In this document: piece by piece, positions 1 through 6,806 of the stretch
How the letters are laid out: the number at the start of each line of letters is the position of its first letter
How positions within the stretch are numbered: the first letter of the stretch is position 1
NCBI GenBank assembly: GCA_943325745.2
Contig: CALPQP020000043.1
Coordinates: 1-6,806 of the forward strand
DNA length: 6,806 nucleotides
Direction: 5' to 3'
From: Gulosibacter massiliensis
GTDB lineage: Bacteria > Actinomycetota > Actinomycetes > Actinomycetales > Microbacteriaceae
The notes under the pieces: model-generated
The model's database searches: none
Told to the model about the DNA's origin: nothing
What the model saw: the letters and a program-made list of their open reading frames with translations, nothing else
Position numbers and translations under genes: made by a program

Positions 1-526
1 ACTGCCCACCGCCGTGGTGGCGTGTGTTGGCGGTGGAAGCAACGCGATGGGCATCTTCCACGCGTTTCTCGACGACGATGTTGCGCTGGTTGGCTACGAA
101 GCGGCCGGCGATGGGATAGATACACCTCGACACGCGGCGACGCTGCAACGCGGGCGTCCGGGTGTTTTGCATGGCGCGAAGACTTACGTTTTGCAGGACG
201 AAGACGGACAGACGATCGAATCACGCTCGATCTCGGCTGGGCTCGATTACCCTGGCATCGGGCCCGAGCACGCGTGGCTGAAAGATAGTGGGCGGGCAAC
301 CTACGTCGGAATCTCTGACGCCGAAGCGATGCAAGGAATGCTGGATCTGTCCAGGACCGAGGGAATCATTCCCGCGATTGAGACCGCGCATGCTCTCGCG
401 GGAGCGCTCGACCTCGCGCGCACACTTTCGCCGTCCGACATTATTCTCATCAATCTCTCTGGGCGTGGAGACAAAGACATGGAGACGGCGGGTCGTTATT
501 TCGGTTTCCTCAAGGACGCACAGTGA
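1..526 (+). CDS. trpB: Tryptophan synthase beta chain, C-terminal part (5' end outside window)
   Basis: TrpB is the PLP-dependent subunit that condenses indole with L-serine to give tryptophan, working in an alpha2-beta2 complex with TrpA in the cytoplasm. The frame starts at base 2 and is open from the left edge, so about 174 residues are present out of the roughly 400 usual for the family. The visible part begins just before the GGGSN loop (bases 29-43), which binds the PLP phosphate. It continues through the [14 protein letters not shown] segment and ends with LSGRGDKD, whose Ser (458-460) matches the serine that contacts the PLP ring nitrogen (Ser377 in the Salmonella/E. coli enzyme). The PLP lysine and catalytic glutamate lie in the missing N-terminal part. 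The TGA stop at 524-526 overlaps the GTG start of trpA. The internal ATG codons are not the true start. The identification is secure; only the 5' end is unseen. Confidence 0.97.
   Translation, partial: LPTAVVACVGGGSNAMGIFHAFLDDDVALVGYEAAGDGIDTPRHAATLQRGRPGVLHGAKTYVLQDEDGQTIESRSISAGLDYPGIGPEHAWLKDSGRATYVGISDAEAMQGMLDLSRTEGIIPAIETAHALAGALDLARTLSPSDIILINLSGRGDKDMETAGRYFGFLKDAQ
512..516 (+). promoter_or_regulatory. Shine-Dalgarno site of trpA
   Basis: AAGGA lies inside the last codons of trpB, 6 nt before the GTG at 523. The good spacing supports GTG 523 as the trpA start and fits translation re-initiation at the 4-bp stop/start overlap. Confidence 0.75.
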
Positions 527-1317
527 GCTCGCGCGTCGAATCGGTCATTGACGCGGCACGCACAGACGGACGCGGAGTGCTGATTGGCTACCTACCGGCT
601 GGTTTCCCGAACGTTCAGGCGTCAATCGATGCACTTATCGCGCTGTCCGAATCCGGTGTCGACATCATCGAACTCGGCGTGCCGTATTCCGACCCCGTGA
701 TGGACGGGGTGGTCATTCAGCGTGCGACGAACGCTTCGCTGGAAGCGGGTTTCCGGCTGGCTCAGTTGTTCGACATTATCCGTGGCGTGACCGCGAAAGT
801 TGACACTCCGATTTTGGTGATGACCTATTGGAACCCCGTTGTGCAGTACGGAGTAGACCGTTTCGCCAGAGACCTCAAAGAAGCTGGGGGAGTCGGACTC
901 ATCACACCTGACTTGATTCCCGATGAGGCATCGGAATGGATCGTGGCATCAGACGCCCATGGGCTCGACCGAGTCTTTCTCGCCGCACCGTCGTCGACAG
1001 ATGAACGGTTGGTCGCGACGATCACCAATTCCCGCGGTTTTGTCTATGCGGTGTCGACAATGGGGATTACCGGCGCTCGTGCCGATGTTGACGTCGCTGC
1101 ACGGTCACTCGTGGATCGCCTCGTCGGGTTGGGCGCCACACACGTCTGTGTTGGCGTCGGAATCTCTAACGCAGAGCAAGTTCGCAGTGTCACCGGATAC
1201 GCCTCGGGGGCAATCGTCGGGTCTCACCTCGTTTCCGCCCTCACGACCGGTGGACCTGAGGGTGTCGCTCGTGCAACCTCCGAACTGGTGGCGGGTCTCA
1301 GTGCCGTCCAGGCTTAG
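523..1317 (+). CDS. trpA: Tryptophan synthase alpha chain
   Basis: TrpA cleaves indole-3-glycerol phosphate to indole and glyceraldehyde-3-phosphate and channels indole to TrpB. The product is 264 residues, close to the 268 of E. coli TrpA, and is a TIM barrel. Visible landmarks are [10 protein letters not shown] with the catalytic Glu50 (E. coli Glu49), then the second catalytic acid Asp61 (E. coli Asp60), Tyr175 in [12 protein letters not shown] at the same number as E. coli Tyr175, and the phosphate-binding turn GAIVGSHLV at 229-237 (Gly233/Ser234). Two substitutions stand out: Val63 follows Asp61-Gly62 where proline is usual, and Val212 takes the place of E. coli Phe212; the latter is common in related enzymes as far as I recall. 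The GTG start overlaps the trpB stop (GTGA) and has a well-placed AAGGA. This is the usual arrangement for subunits needed in equal amounts. The stop is TAG at 1315-1317. Confidence 0.97.
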   Translation: MSSRVESVIDAARTDGRGVLIGYLPAGFPNVQASIDALIALSESGVDIIELGVPYSDPVMDGVVIQRATNASLEAGFRLAQLFDIIRGVTAKVDTPILVMTYWNPVVQYGVDRFARDLKEAGGVGLITPDLIPDEASEWIVASDAHGLDRVFLAAPSSTDERLVATITNSRGFVYAVSTMGITGARADVDVAARSLVDRLVGLGATHVCVGVGISNAEQVRSVTGYASGAIVGSHLVSALTTGGPEGVARATSELVAGLSAVQA

Positions 1318-1330
1318 GCTAAATGTGTCG

Positions 1331-1336
1331 AAAGGA
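1331..1336 (+). promoter_or_regulatory. Shine-Dalgarno site of lgt
   Basis: AAAGGA lies in the 24-nt gap between trpA and lgt, 5 nt before the ATG at 1342. It supports that start. The bases 1334-1341 between and including part of this site form the perfect palindrome GGACGTCC, which has no loop and is probably accidental. Confidence 0.75.
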
Positions 1337-1341
1337 CGTCC

Positions 1342-2331
1342 ATGATTCTCGCCAGCATCCCCTCTCCGCCCATTGAGTGGCGGTCGTTCAATGTTGGGGA
1401 ATGGCTGCGTGAAATGGGAGCGACGTGGGCCACCTTCAACTTGACTGTTCACGCCTACGCGCTGTGCATTCTGCTCGGAATCGTAATCGGGCTCGTGGTC
1501 ACCAATCGCAGACTCGTTGCGCGCGGGGTCGAGTCTTGGCTGATTCTCGACATCGCTCTCTTCGTCATCCCGCTCGGAATCATCGGTGGTCGGGCGTACC
1601 ACGTCATCACTCACCCGACTGACTACTTTGCGGGCCAAGACATCGCACGGGTCTTCTACGTATGGGAAGGGGGGCTCGCGATTTTCGGCGCCCTTATTCT
1701 CGGCGCTGTTGGTGGCTGGATCGGGTGTCGCATCAGCGGACTTCGTTTCACGGCCCTGCTCGATGGGATCGCTCCCGGCCTCATCATCGCGCAAGCGATC
1801 GGCCGTTTCGGAAACTATTTCAACCAGGAACTGTTCGGCGGTCCGACTGATCTGCCCTGGGGGTTAGAGATCGATCTGCTCAATCCCTCCTATCCACTTG
1901 GCCTGCCTCCCGGAACCCTGTTTCACCCCACTTTCCTGTACGAAGCGCTATGGAACCTGCTCGGTGCGGCGGTCATCATCTGGGCCGGTCGCAGGTTCAC
2001 TCTGCAGTGGGGCCGAAATTTTGCGGTGTATCTCGTCTGGTACGGAATTGGTCGCATCGCGATCGAAACTATCCGCCTCGACCCGAGTGAGTCGTTCCTC
2101 GGTGTCCGCGTCAACGTCTGGGGCGCGGTTGCAGCCGTAATACTCGGAGTTGTCATATTCCTTGTGCAGGGGTGGCGCCATCCTGGTTTCGAGCCCTCCG
2201 GCTACCGTCTCGGGCACAACTCGGCGTCAGAGAAAAGGCTAGAATCGGGGGACACCTATACCGCGGAGGAACTCGCCGGCGAAGCCGAGTCCACCGTGTC
2301 GCGATCTAGAGCCACAAGCCCTTCTCGTTGA
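1342..2331 (+). CDS. lgt: Prolipoprotein diacylglyceryl transferase (membrane protein)
   Basis: Lgt moves the diacylglyceryl group from phosphatidylglycerol to the lipobox cysteine of prolipoproteins, the first step of lipoprotein maturation, and is an integral plasma-membrane enzyme. The 329-residue product has several hydrophobic spans (roughly residues 36-54, 66-90, 105-128, 138-153, 202-216, 226-243 and 257-277). Family landmarks are His37 and Tyr39 in HAYAL (E. coli His24/Tyr26), GGRAYHV at 82-88, VWEGGLAIFG at 107-116, and the Lgt signature GRFGNYFNQELFG at 154-166. The signature holds Arg155, Asn158, Glu163 and Gly166, matching E. coli Arg143, Asn146, Glu151 and Gly154. Also present are HPTFLYE at 195-201 and Arg238 with Glu242, matching E. 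coli Arg239/Glu243. All residues known to be essential are therefore present. The last 47 residues (283-329) form a polar Ser/Glu/Arg-rich tail, likely cytoplasmic and not needed for the fold; such tails are common in actinobacterial Lgt. It lies 24 nt after trpA and is probably co-transcribed with it. Confidence 0.97.
   Translation: MILASIPSPPIEWRSFNVGEWLREMGATWATFNLTVHAYALCILLGIVIGLVVTNRRLVARGVESWLILDIALFVIPLGIIGGRAYHVITHPTDYFAGQDIARVFYVWEGGLAIFGALILGAVGGWIGCRISGLRFTALLDGIAPGLIIAQAIGRFGNYFNQELFGGPTDLPWGLEIDLLNPSYPLGLPPGTLFHPTFLYEALWNLLGAAVIIWAGRRFTLQWGRNFAVYLVWYGIGRIAIETIRLDPSESFLGVRVNVWGAVAAVILGVVIFLVQGWRHPGFEPSGYRLGHNSASEKRLESGDTYTAEELAGEAESTVSRSRATSPSR
2240..2245 (+). promoter_or_regulatory. 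Possible -10 element (TAGAAT) for gltB inside the lgt tail
   Basis: TAGAAT fits the TANNNT form of actinobacterial housekeeping -10 boxes and would start transcription near 2252, about 140 nt before the gltB ATG. No convincing TTGACA-like -35 is seen 16-19 bp upstream, and the hexamer is inside the coding sequence for the variable tail of Lgt. It is the best promoter candidate for separate gltB expression, but a chance match is quite possible. Confidence 0.25.
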
Positions 2332-2349
2332 CTTTCTTGAGTTCCGTTA

Positions 2350-2366
2350 GTTGACCGTGGGCCAAC
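2350..2366 (+). promoter_or_regulatory. Small hairpin in the lgt-gltB gap
   Basis: GTTG (2350-2353) pairs with CAAC (2363-2366) and CC (2355-2356) with GG (2360-2361), leaving one A/C mismatch and a 3-nt loop. No run of T follows, so it is not a typical intrinsic terminator. It abuts the larger stem at the gltB start and shares base 2366 with it, so the two could stack or compete at the edge. Confidence 0.3.
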
Positions 2367-2393
2367 GTCGTCCCTGATCCCGGAAGGACGATG
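2366..2393 (+). promoter_or_regulatory. Stem-loop covering the gltB ribosome binding site and ATG
   Basis: CGTCGTCC (2366-2373) can pair with GGACGATG (2386-2393) over 8 continuous base pairs, seven Watson-Crick and one G-U, around a 12-nt loop (2374-2385). The 3' arm holds the GGA of the Shine-Dalgarno site and the whole ATG at 2391-2393. As mRNA this would hide the start from ribosomes unless it is melted, for example by ribosomes finishing lgt, by a ligand or by a partner RNA. The pairing is read directly from the sequence; any regulatory role is inference. Confidence 0.45.
2384..2388 (+). promoter_or_regulatory. Shine-Dalgarno site of gltB with unusually short spacing
   Basis: AAGGA is followed by only CG before the ATG at 2391, a 2-nt gap against 6 nt at trpA and 5 nt at lgt. 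In-frame CTG 2397 and TTG 2400 would have gaps of 8 and 11 nt. There is no in-frame ATG, GTG or TTG between the upstream stop (TGA 2352-2354) and 2391, so the start cannot lie further upstream. Confidence 0.5.
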
Positions 2394-5300
2394 ATTCTGT
2401 TGAACCCGTTTGAGCGTTTCAGCGCCGTCCCGGCGAGAACAGGTCTCTATGACCCTTCGCACGAGAAGGACTCGTGCGGATTCGCGATGGTCGCTACGAT
2501 GCGTGGTTCGGCTGGACACGACATCATCGCTATCGCACTGTCTAGCCTCCGTAACCTAGAGCACCGAGGCGCGGTCGGCTCTGACGCCGGTACCGGCGAC
2601 GGAGCTGGAATTCAAATTCAGGTTCCGGATCGCTTCTTTCGCTCAGTTCTTCCTTTCGCTTTGCCGGTAACCGGCCTTTACGCCGCTGGAATCGCCTTCC
2701 TACCGCTCAATGAGGCACAGCGAGATTCCGAAAAGGCGCGAATCGCAGAGATCGCGTTGAGCGAAGGGCTTTCCGTTCTGGGTTGGCGGTCTGTCCCAAC
2801 CGACCCCGCCCACCTTGGGAGTCTTGCACGGGAAGTTATGCCCGCTTTTGAACAACTGTTTCTGGCGGACGCCAACGGCACTGCGTCGGGTATCGACCTC
2901 GATAGAAAAACATTTCGGCTTCGTAAGCGCGCCGAGCGTGAGTTGGGAACGTATTTCCCATCGCTGTCCAGTCGCACGATTGTCTACAAAGGGATGGTGA
3001 CAACTCTTCAACTCGAGCCGTTTTTTCCCGACCTCTCGGACGACCGGGTTGAGTCCACACTGGCGGTTGTTCACTCGCGTTTCTCGACCAACACCTTTCC
3101 GTCGTGGCCGCTCGCTCAACCCTTCCGTTACATCGCACACAACGGAGAAATCAACACGATCAACGCGAATCGGAACTGGATGCGCGCACGTCAGTCGCAA
3201 TTGTCGTCGGGCGTACTCGGTGATCTGACGTCCCTTTTTCCGATTGTGACCGAAGGCGCGAGTGACTCGGCGTCGTTCGACGAGGTAGTCGAACTCCTCG
3301 AGCTGGCCGGGCGGTCGTTGCCTCACGCAATCATGATGATGGTCCCCGAGGCCTGGGAAAACGACGAGTCAATGGATACCGCGCGACGAGACTTTTACCG
3401 TTATCACTCGTCACTCATGGAACCCTGGGACGGACCCGCGGCACTTGCGTTTTCGGATGGTGCAATCGCCGGCGCCACACTGGATCGGAACGGTCTGCGA
3501 CCTGGTCGATTCCTTGTTACTGACGACGGACTCGTGGTCTTGGCGTCAGAGATTGGCGTCTACGACGTTGACCCGAAAAAGGTGATTCGCAAAGGACGCC
3601 TTCAGCCGGGACGGATGTTCCTGGTGGACACGGTCAACGGTCGCATCATCGAGGATGCTGAAATCAAGGAGTCTGTTGCGACCGCCGGCCCGTGGGGGGA
3701 GTGGTCCCGCGATAATGCGATTGCTCTCGAGGAACTCCCGTGGCGCGAACATATCATTCACACCGCTCCGTCCGTCCAACGACGGCAGAAGACCTTTGGT
3801 TACACGGAAGAAGAAGTGCGAGTTCTGATTATGCCGATGGCGCAATCCGGCGCGGAACCCCTTGGAGCGATGGGGAGCGACTCACCGGTGGCGGTGCTGT
3901 CCGAACGTCCCCGACTCTTGTTCGACTATTTCGCCCAACAGTTTGCTCAAGTCACCAACCCACCACTTGATGCAATTCGTGAAGAAATCGTGACCTCGTT
4001 GCACGTTGGGCTCGGTCCTGAACGAAACTTGTTGGATGCAACACCTGGCCACGCACGTCAGGTTGCTCTGCCCTTTCCCGTCATCGACAACGATGAACTG
4101 GCCAAAATAATTCACCTGCAACACGACGGACGGCCCGTGACCCACGTCGTCTCGGGGCTGTATCGGATCGATGAAGGCGCGCAGGCGATGGAGCGTCGGC
4201 TGGACCAGATGTGTGCGGAGGTTGATTCGGCACTCGACAACGGAGCGATGTTCGTTGTTCTCAGCGATCGCGACTCGGACGCTGACCTGGCTCCAATCCC
4301 CTCGCTACTGATGTTGTCGGCAATTCACCACCACCTGATCCGAACCGGTCGGCGTATGCAGTCGTCTCTGATTGTCGAGGCGGGAGACGTCCGAGAGGTA
4401 CACCACGTTGCAACACTTGTCGGATTCGGTGCATCGGCGATTAACCCGTACCTCGCAATGGAGACCGCCGAACTGTTGGTTCGAACAGGCCTCATCACCG
4501 GAATCACTCCCGAAGAGGCTGTTGCCAACATCATCTACGCATTGGGCAAGGGACTGCTCAAGACAATGTCAAAGATGGGCATCTCCACGGTCGCGTCCTA
4601 CGCCGGCGCGCAGGCATTCGAGGCTGTCGGTCTCAGTACGGAAGTCGTCGATCGCTATTTCACCGGTGTCACGAGCATTCTCGGTGGTGTGACGATGGAC
4701 ATCATCGCCGAAGAAACACGTCGACGGCATGAGGTCGCCTACGGTAACCCAGCGACCTTCCACGAAGTACTTCCAGTGGGTGGCGAGTACTCCTGGCGAC
4801 GCGAAGGACCTCCCCACCTCTTCAATCCAGAGACAGTGTTCAAGTTGCAACACGCGACGCGTGAAAAGCGCTACGACATCTTCCGTGTTTACACCAAGGC
4901 CGTCGACGAACAGGCGGAACGTCTCATGACGCTTCGAGGACTTTTCCGGTTTGCTGCCGATCGCGAATCTGTTCCACTCGACGAGGTTGAATCTGCTCAC
5001 GACATAATTCGTCGATTCTCAACGGGAGCGATGTCCTACGGGGCAATATCTCAAGAGATGCACGAGACGCTCGCGATCGCGATGAACCGGCTCGGCGCTC
5101 GATCGAACACCGGAGAGGGCGGCGAATCGGTCGACCGCTTGTTGGACCCCGAGCGTCGCAGCGCAATCAAGCAGGTCGGGAGTGGTCGATTTGGAGTGAC
5201 GAGCATGTACCTCACTCACGCCGACGACATCCAAATCAAGATGGCTCAGGGTGCAAAGCCGGGCGAGGGAGGGCAACTTCCGTCGAACAAGGTGTACCCG

Positions 5301-6806
5301 TGGATTGCGAGGACACGGATGGGGACACCGGGTGTCGGTCTTATTTCACCACCGCCACACCACGATATCTATTCGATCGAAGACCTCAAGCAACTCATCT
5401 TCGACCTCAAGCGTTCTAATCCGTCCGCACGAATACATGTCAAACTAGTGTCCGAGGCGGGCGTTGGAACTGTCGCGGCCGGCGTCGCCAAATCGAAGGC
5501 CGATGTCATTTTGATCTCGGGTCACGACGGTGGCACGGGCGCCAGCCCGCTGTCGTCACTGAAGCACGCGGGAACCCCCTGGGAACTTGGGCTCGCGGAG
5601 GCCCAGCAAACGCTCATGCTGAACGATATGCGCGGGCGAGTTGTCCTGCAGGTTGATGGTCAGATGAAAACGGGTCGAGACGTCATCATTGCGGCTCTTC
5701 TTGGTGCGGAGGAATACGGTTTTGCGACCGCTCCGATGGTCGTGAGCGGTTGTATCATGATGCGCGCATGTCACCTCGACACGTGCCCAGTCGGAGTTGC
5801 GACGCAGAATCCGCTCTTGCGCGAGCGTTTCAACGGCAAACCCGAATTCGTCGAGACGTTCTTCGAGTACCTCGCGGAAGAGGTTCGCGAGATCTTGGCG
5901 TCGTTGGGGTTCCGAACCCTGGCGGAAGCTATTGGTCGCCGCGAGATTCTCGACGTAGACCGTGCGGTCAACCACTGGAAGACCGAAGGGCTCGACCTTA
6001 CGCCCGTTCTCCGTGGTCCTTCATTTGCCGATGATGCTCCCCGACATAACGTGAGCCAACAGAACCACGAGCTAGAGGCGCACATTGACCACACCTTCAT
6101 TCGCGACGCAGCGGAAGCGCTTGCTCACGGGACACCGGTCTCGCTCACGGCCGACATCCGCAACACCGATCGCGCAATCGGCACGATGCTCGGGCACTTT
6201 GTAACCAAAGCACACGGCGAAGAAGGTCTTGCGCCGGACACCATCGACATTTCGCTCGCCGGTTCGGCAGGGCAATCACTCGGCGCCTTCGTTCCCAGCG
6301 GATTAACCCTTCGCCTCATCGGGGATTCGAACGACTATGTCGGCAAGGGCCTGAGCGGAGGCCGGATCGTGCTGCGCCAGCCCCTCGAGTCAACGTTCCC
6401 GTCCAACGTCAACATCATCGCTGGGAACGTCGTCGGGTACGGGGCAACGAGCGGTGAGATGTACATAGCCGGCGTCGTGGGTGAGCGATTCGCGGTGCGT
6501 AACTCGGGCGCTATTGCCGTGGTCGAAGGCGCTGGCGACCACGCGCTCGAATACATGACCGGCGGGATTGCGCTCATTCTCGGTTCGACCGGTCGTAACG
6601 TTGGAGCAGGTATGAGCGGCGGATACGCCTACGTACTCGATCTCGACGTTTCGTCGGTCAACCAAGCGGCGATTCGTTCGGGTGAGCTCGAACTGACGGC
6701 GTTGACTGACGATGACGCCGAGTCGGTTCGCGGGTTGCTCGCCACTCACGTGATGGAAACGGGTTCGCTCTATAGCGCCGAGCTTCTCAACGCGTGGGCT
6801 GCCACT
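2391..6806 (+). CDS. gltB: Glutamate synthase large (alpha) subunit, 3' end outside window
   Basis: GltB converts glutamine plus 2-oxoglutarate to two glutamates, taking electrons through FMN and a 3Fe-4S cluster, normally from NADPH via GltD. The frame runs 1472 codons to the window edge without a stop; family length is about 1500, so only a few dozen residues are missing. Cys29 (KDSCGF) is the Ntn-type nucleophile, so a 28-residue propeptide should be removed. The glutaminase domain (about 29-430) has Arg230, Asn251-Gly252 and Asp292 in the expected places. A central domain follows (about 470-770). The FMN/synthase domain (about 815-1190) has [28 protein letters not shown], Glu997 in [18 protein letters not shown] and [11 protein letters not shown]. 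Cys1121, Cys1127 and Cys1132 show the 3Fe-4S spacing. The GXGXG beta-helix domain (about 1240-1440) includes [10 protein letters not shown] and [11 protein letters not shown]. Oddities are Met939 in [10 protein letters not shown], and Ala-Leu in [11 protein letters not shown] where Gly-Cys is usual. The ATG was chosen as the first possible start, although its ribosome-site spacing is poor. Confidence 0.96.
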   Translation, partial: MILLNPFERFSAVPARTGLYDPSHEKDSCGFAMVATMRGSAGHDIIAIALSSLRNLEHRGAVGSDAGTGDGAGIQIQVPDRFFRSVLPFALPVTGLYAAGIAFLPLNEAQRDSEKARIAEIALSEGLSVLGWRSVPTDPAHLGSLAREVMPAFEQLFLADANGTASGIDLDRKTFRLRKRAERELGTYFPSLSSRTIVYKGMVTTLQLEPFFPDLSDDRVESTLAVVHSRFSTNTFPSWPLAQPFRYIAHNGEINTINANRNWMRARQSQLSSGVLGDLTSLFPIVTEGASDSASFDEVVELLELAGRSLPHAIMMMVPEAWENDESMDTARRDFYRYHSSLMEPWDGPAALAFSDGAIAGATLDRNGLRPGRFLVTDDGLVVLASEIGVYDVDPKKVIRKGRLQPGRMFLVDTVNGRIIEDAEIKESVATAGPWGEWSRDNAIALEELPWREHIIHTAPSVQRRQKTFGYTEEEVRVLIMPMAQSGAEPLGAMGSDSPVAVLSERPRLLFDYFAQQFAQVTNPPLDAIREEIVTSLHVGLGPERNLLDATPGHARQVALPFPVIDNDELAKIIHLQHDGRPVTHVVSGLYRIDEGAQAMERRLDQMCAEVDSALDNGAMFVVLSDRDSDADLAPIPSLLMLSAIHHHLIRTGRRMQSSLIVEAGDVREVHHVATLVGFGASAINPYLAMETAELLVRTGLITGITPEEAVANIIYALGKGLLKTMSKMGISTVASYAGAQAFEAVGLSTEVVDRYFTGVTSILGGVTMDIIAEETRRRHEVAYGNPATFHEVLPVGGEYSWRREGPPHLFNPETVFKLQHATREKRYDIFRVYTKAVDEQAERLMTLRGLFRFAADRESVPLDEVESAHDIIRRFSTGAMSYGAISQEMHETLAIAMNRLGARSNTGEGGESVDRLLDPERRSAIKQVGSGRFGVTSMYLTHADDIQIKMAQGAKPGEGGQLPSNKVYPWIARTRMGTPGVGLISPPPHHDIYSIEDLKQLIFDLKRSNPSARIHVKLVSEAGVGTVAAGVAKSKADVILISGHDGGTGASPLSSLKHAGTPWELGLAEAQQTLMLNDMRGRVVLQVDGQMKTGRDVIIAALLGAEEYGFATAPMVVSGCIMMRACHLDTCPVGVATQNPLLRERFNGKPEFVETFFEYLAEEVREILASLGFRTLAEAIGRREILDVDRAVNHWKTEGLDLTPVLRGPSFADDAPRHNVSQQNHELEAHIDHTFIRDAAEALAHGTPVSLTADIRNTDRAIGTMLGHFVTKAHGEEGLAPDTIDISLAGSAGQSLGAFVPSGLTLRLIGDSNDYVGKGLSGGRIVLRQPLESTFPSNVNIIAGNVVGYGATSGEMYIAGVVGERFAVRNSGAIAVVEGAGDHALEYMTGGIALILGSTGRNVGAGMSGGYAYVLDLDVSSVNQAAIRSGELELTALTDDDAESVRGLLATHVMETGSLYSAELLNAWAAT

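Noticed and set aside
14..526. A complete short gene starting at base 14.
   Set aside because: The frame is open to the left edge and the protein begins in the middle of TrpB, just before the PLP phosphate loop, so the GTG at 14 is an internal valine codon.
1315..1320. TAGGCT over the trpA stop codon as a -10 box for lgt.
   Set aside because: The hexamer fits actinobacterial -10 boxes, but no -35 is visible 16-19 bp upstream and the first T-A-G is the trpA stop codon, so a chance match is the simpler reading.
1334..1341. Palindrome GGACGTCC just before the lgt ATG as an operator.
   Set aside because: An 8-bp palindrome is expected by chance at this length, it overlaps a plausible ribosome site, and no second copy or matching half-sites were seen nearby.
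1105..1794. A 229-codon open frame on the - strand across the trpA 3' end and the lgt 5' half.
   Set aside because: It lies wholly opposite two confidently identified genes, has a charged, low-complexity product (rich in Asp, Glu, Arg, Asn) with no recognisable domain, and no supporting ribosome site was noted. It is a shadow of GC-rich coding DNA.
2351..2379. TTGACC (2351-2356) as a -35 box for gltB, with CTGATC (2374-2379) 17 bp downstream as -10.
   Set aside because: The -35 half is good, but the -10 half lacks the TANNNT pattern, and initiation would fall at or inside the gltB start codon region. TTGACT at 2328 and TTGAGT at 2337 also lack partners.
2332..2390. Intrinsic terminator between lgt and gltB.
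   Set aside because: The two hairpins in and next to this gap are not followed by a run of T, and the larger one overlaps the gltB start codon, which does not fit a terminator.
2700..3326. A 208-codon open frame on the - strand inside gltB.
   Set aside because: It is antisense to the glutaminase domain of gltB, whose + strand frame matches the family residue by residue. The product is Arg-rich with no recognised motif.
4569..5000. A 143-codon - strand frame, along with a 139-codon one at 5556-5975 and a 119-codon one at 6390-6749.
   Set aside because: All are antisense to conserved parts of GltB and look like shadows produced by codon bias of the real gene.

Overview
The window is a compact block of core-metabolism genes, all on the + strand: the 3' part of trpB, a complete trpA, a complete lgt, and most of gltB (the 3' end is cut by the window edge). 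It looks like an actinobacterium. The DNA is moderately GC-rich, the genes are packed tightly with AAGGA-type Shine-Dalgarno sites, and trpBA is followed directly by lgt, an order known from actinobacteria. Having gltB straight after lgt reminds me most of Microbacteriaceae and related Micrococcales. That placement is an inference from memory of gene order, not from a search.

Layout. Bases 1-526 encode the C-terminal part of tryptophan synthase beta. The trpA start (GTG 523) overlaps the trpB stop by four bases, so the two partner subunits are probably translationally coupled. After 24 nt comes lgt (1342-2331), the membrane enzyme that starts lipoprotein maturation. After a further 59 nt comes gltB (2391 to the edge), the glutamate synthase large subunit. 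Its reading frame is open for 1472 codons with no stop or frameshift. No base stretch over 300 nt lacks a gene.

Function. TrpA cleaves indole-3-glycerol phosphate and passes indole to TrpB. Lgt lipidates prolipoproteins. GltB makes glutamate from glutamine and 2-oxoglutarate and normally works with GltD, which would be expected just past the right edge. The three roles are linked by position rather than by one pathway. No continuous cue, such as a strong terminator, separates them, so co-transcription is plausible.

I found no mobile element, CRISPR array, RNA gene or new defence or biosynthetic system. The most interesting local signal is at the gltB start. A near-perfect 8-bp stem pairs 2366-2373 with 2386-2393 and buries part of the ribosome binding site and the whole ATG. 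The Shine-Dalgarno core also lies only 2 nt from that ATG, so the start position and its translational control deserve a check. Smaller points are a few substitutions in normally conserved motifs of GltB and TrpA.
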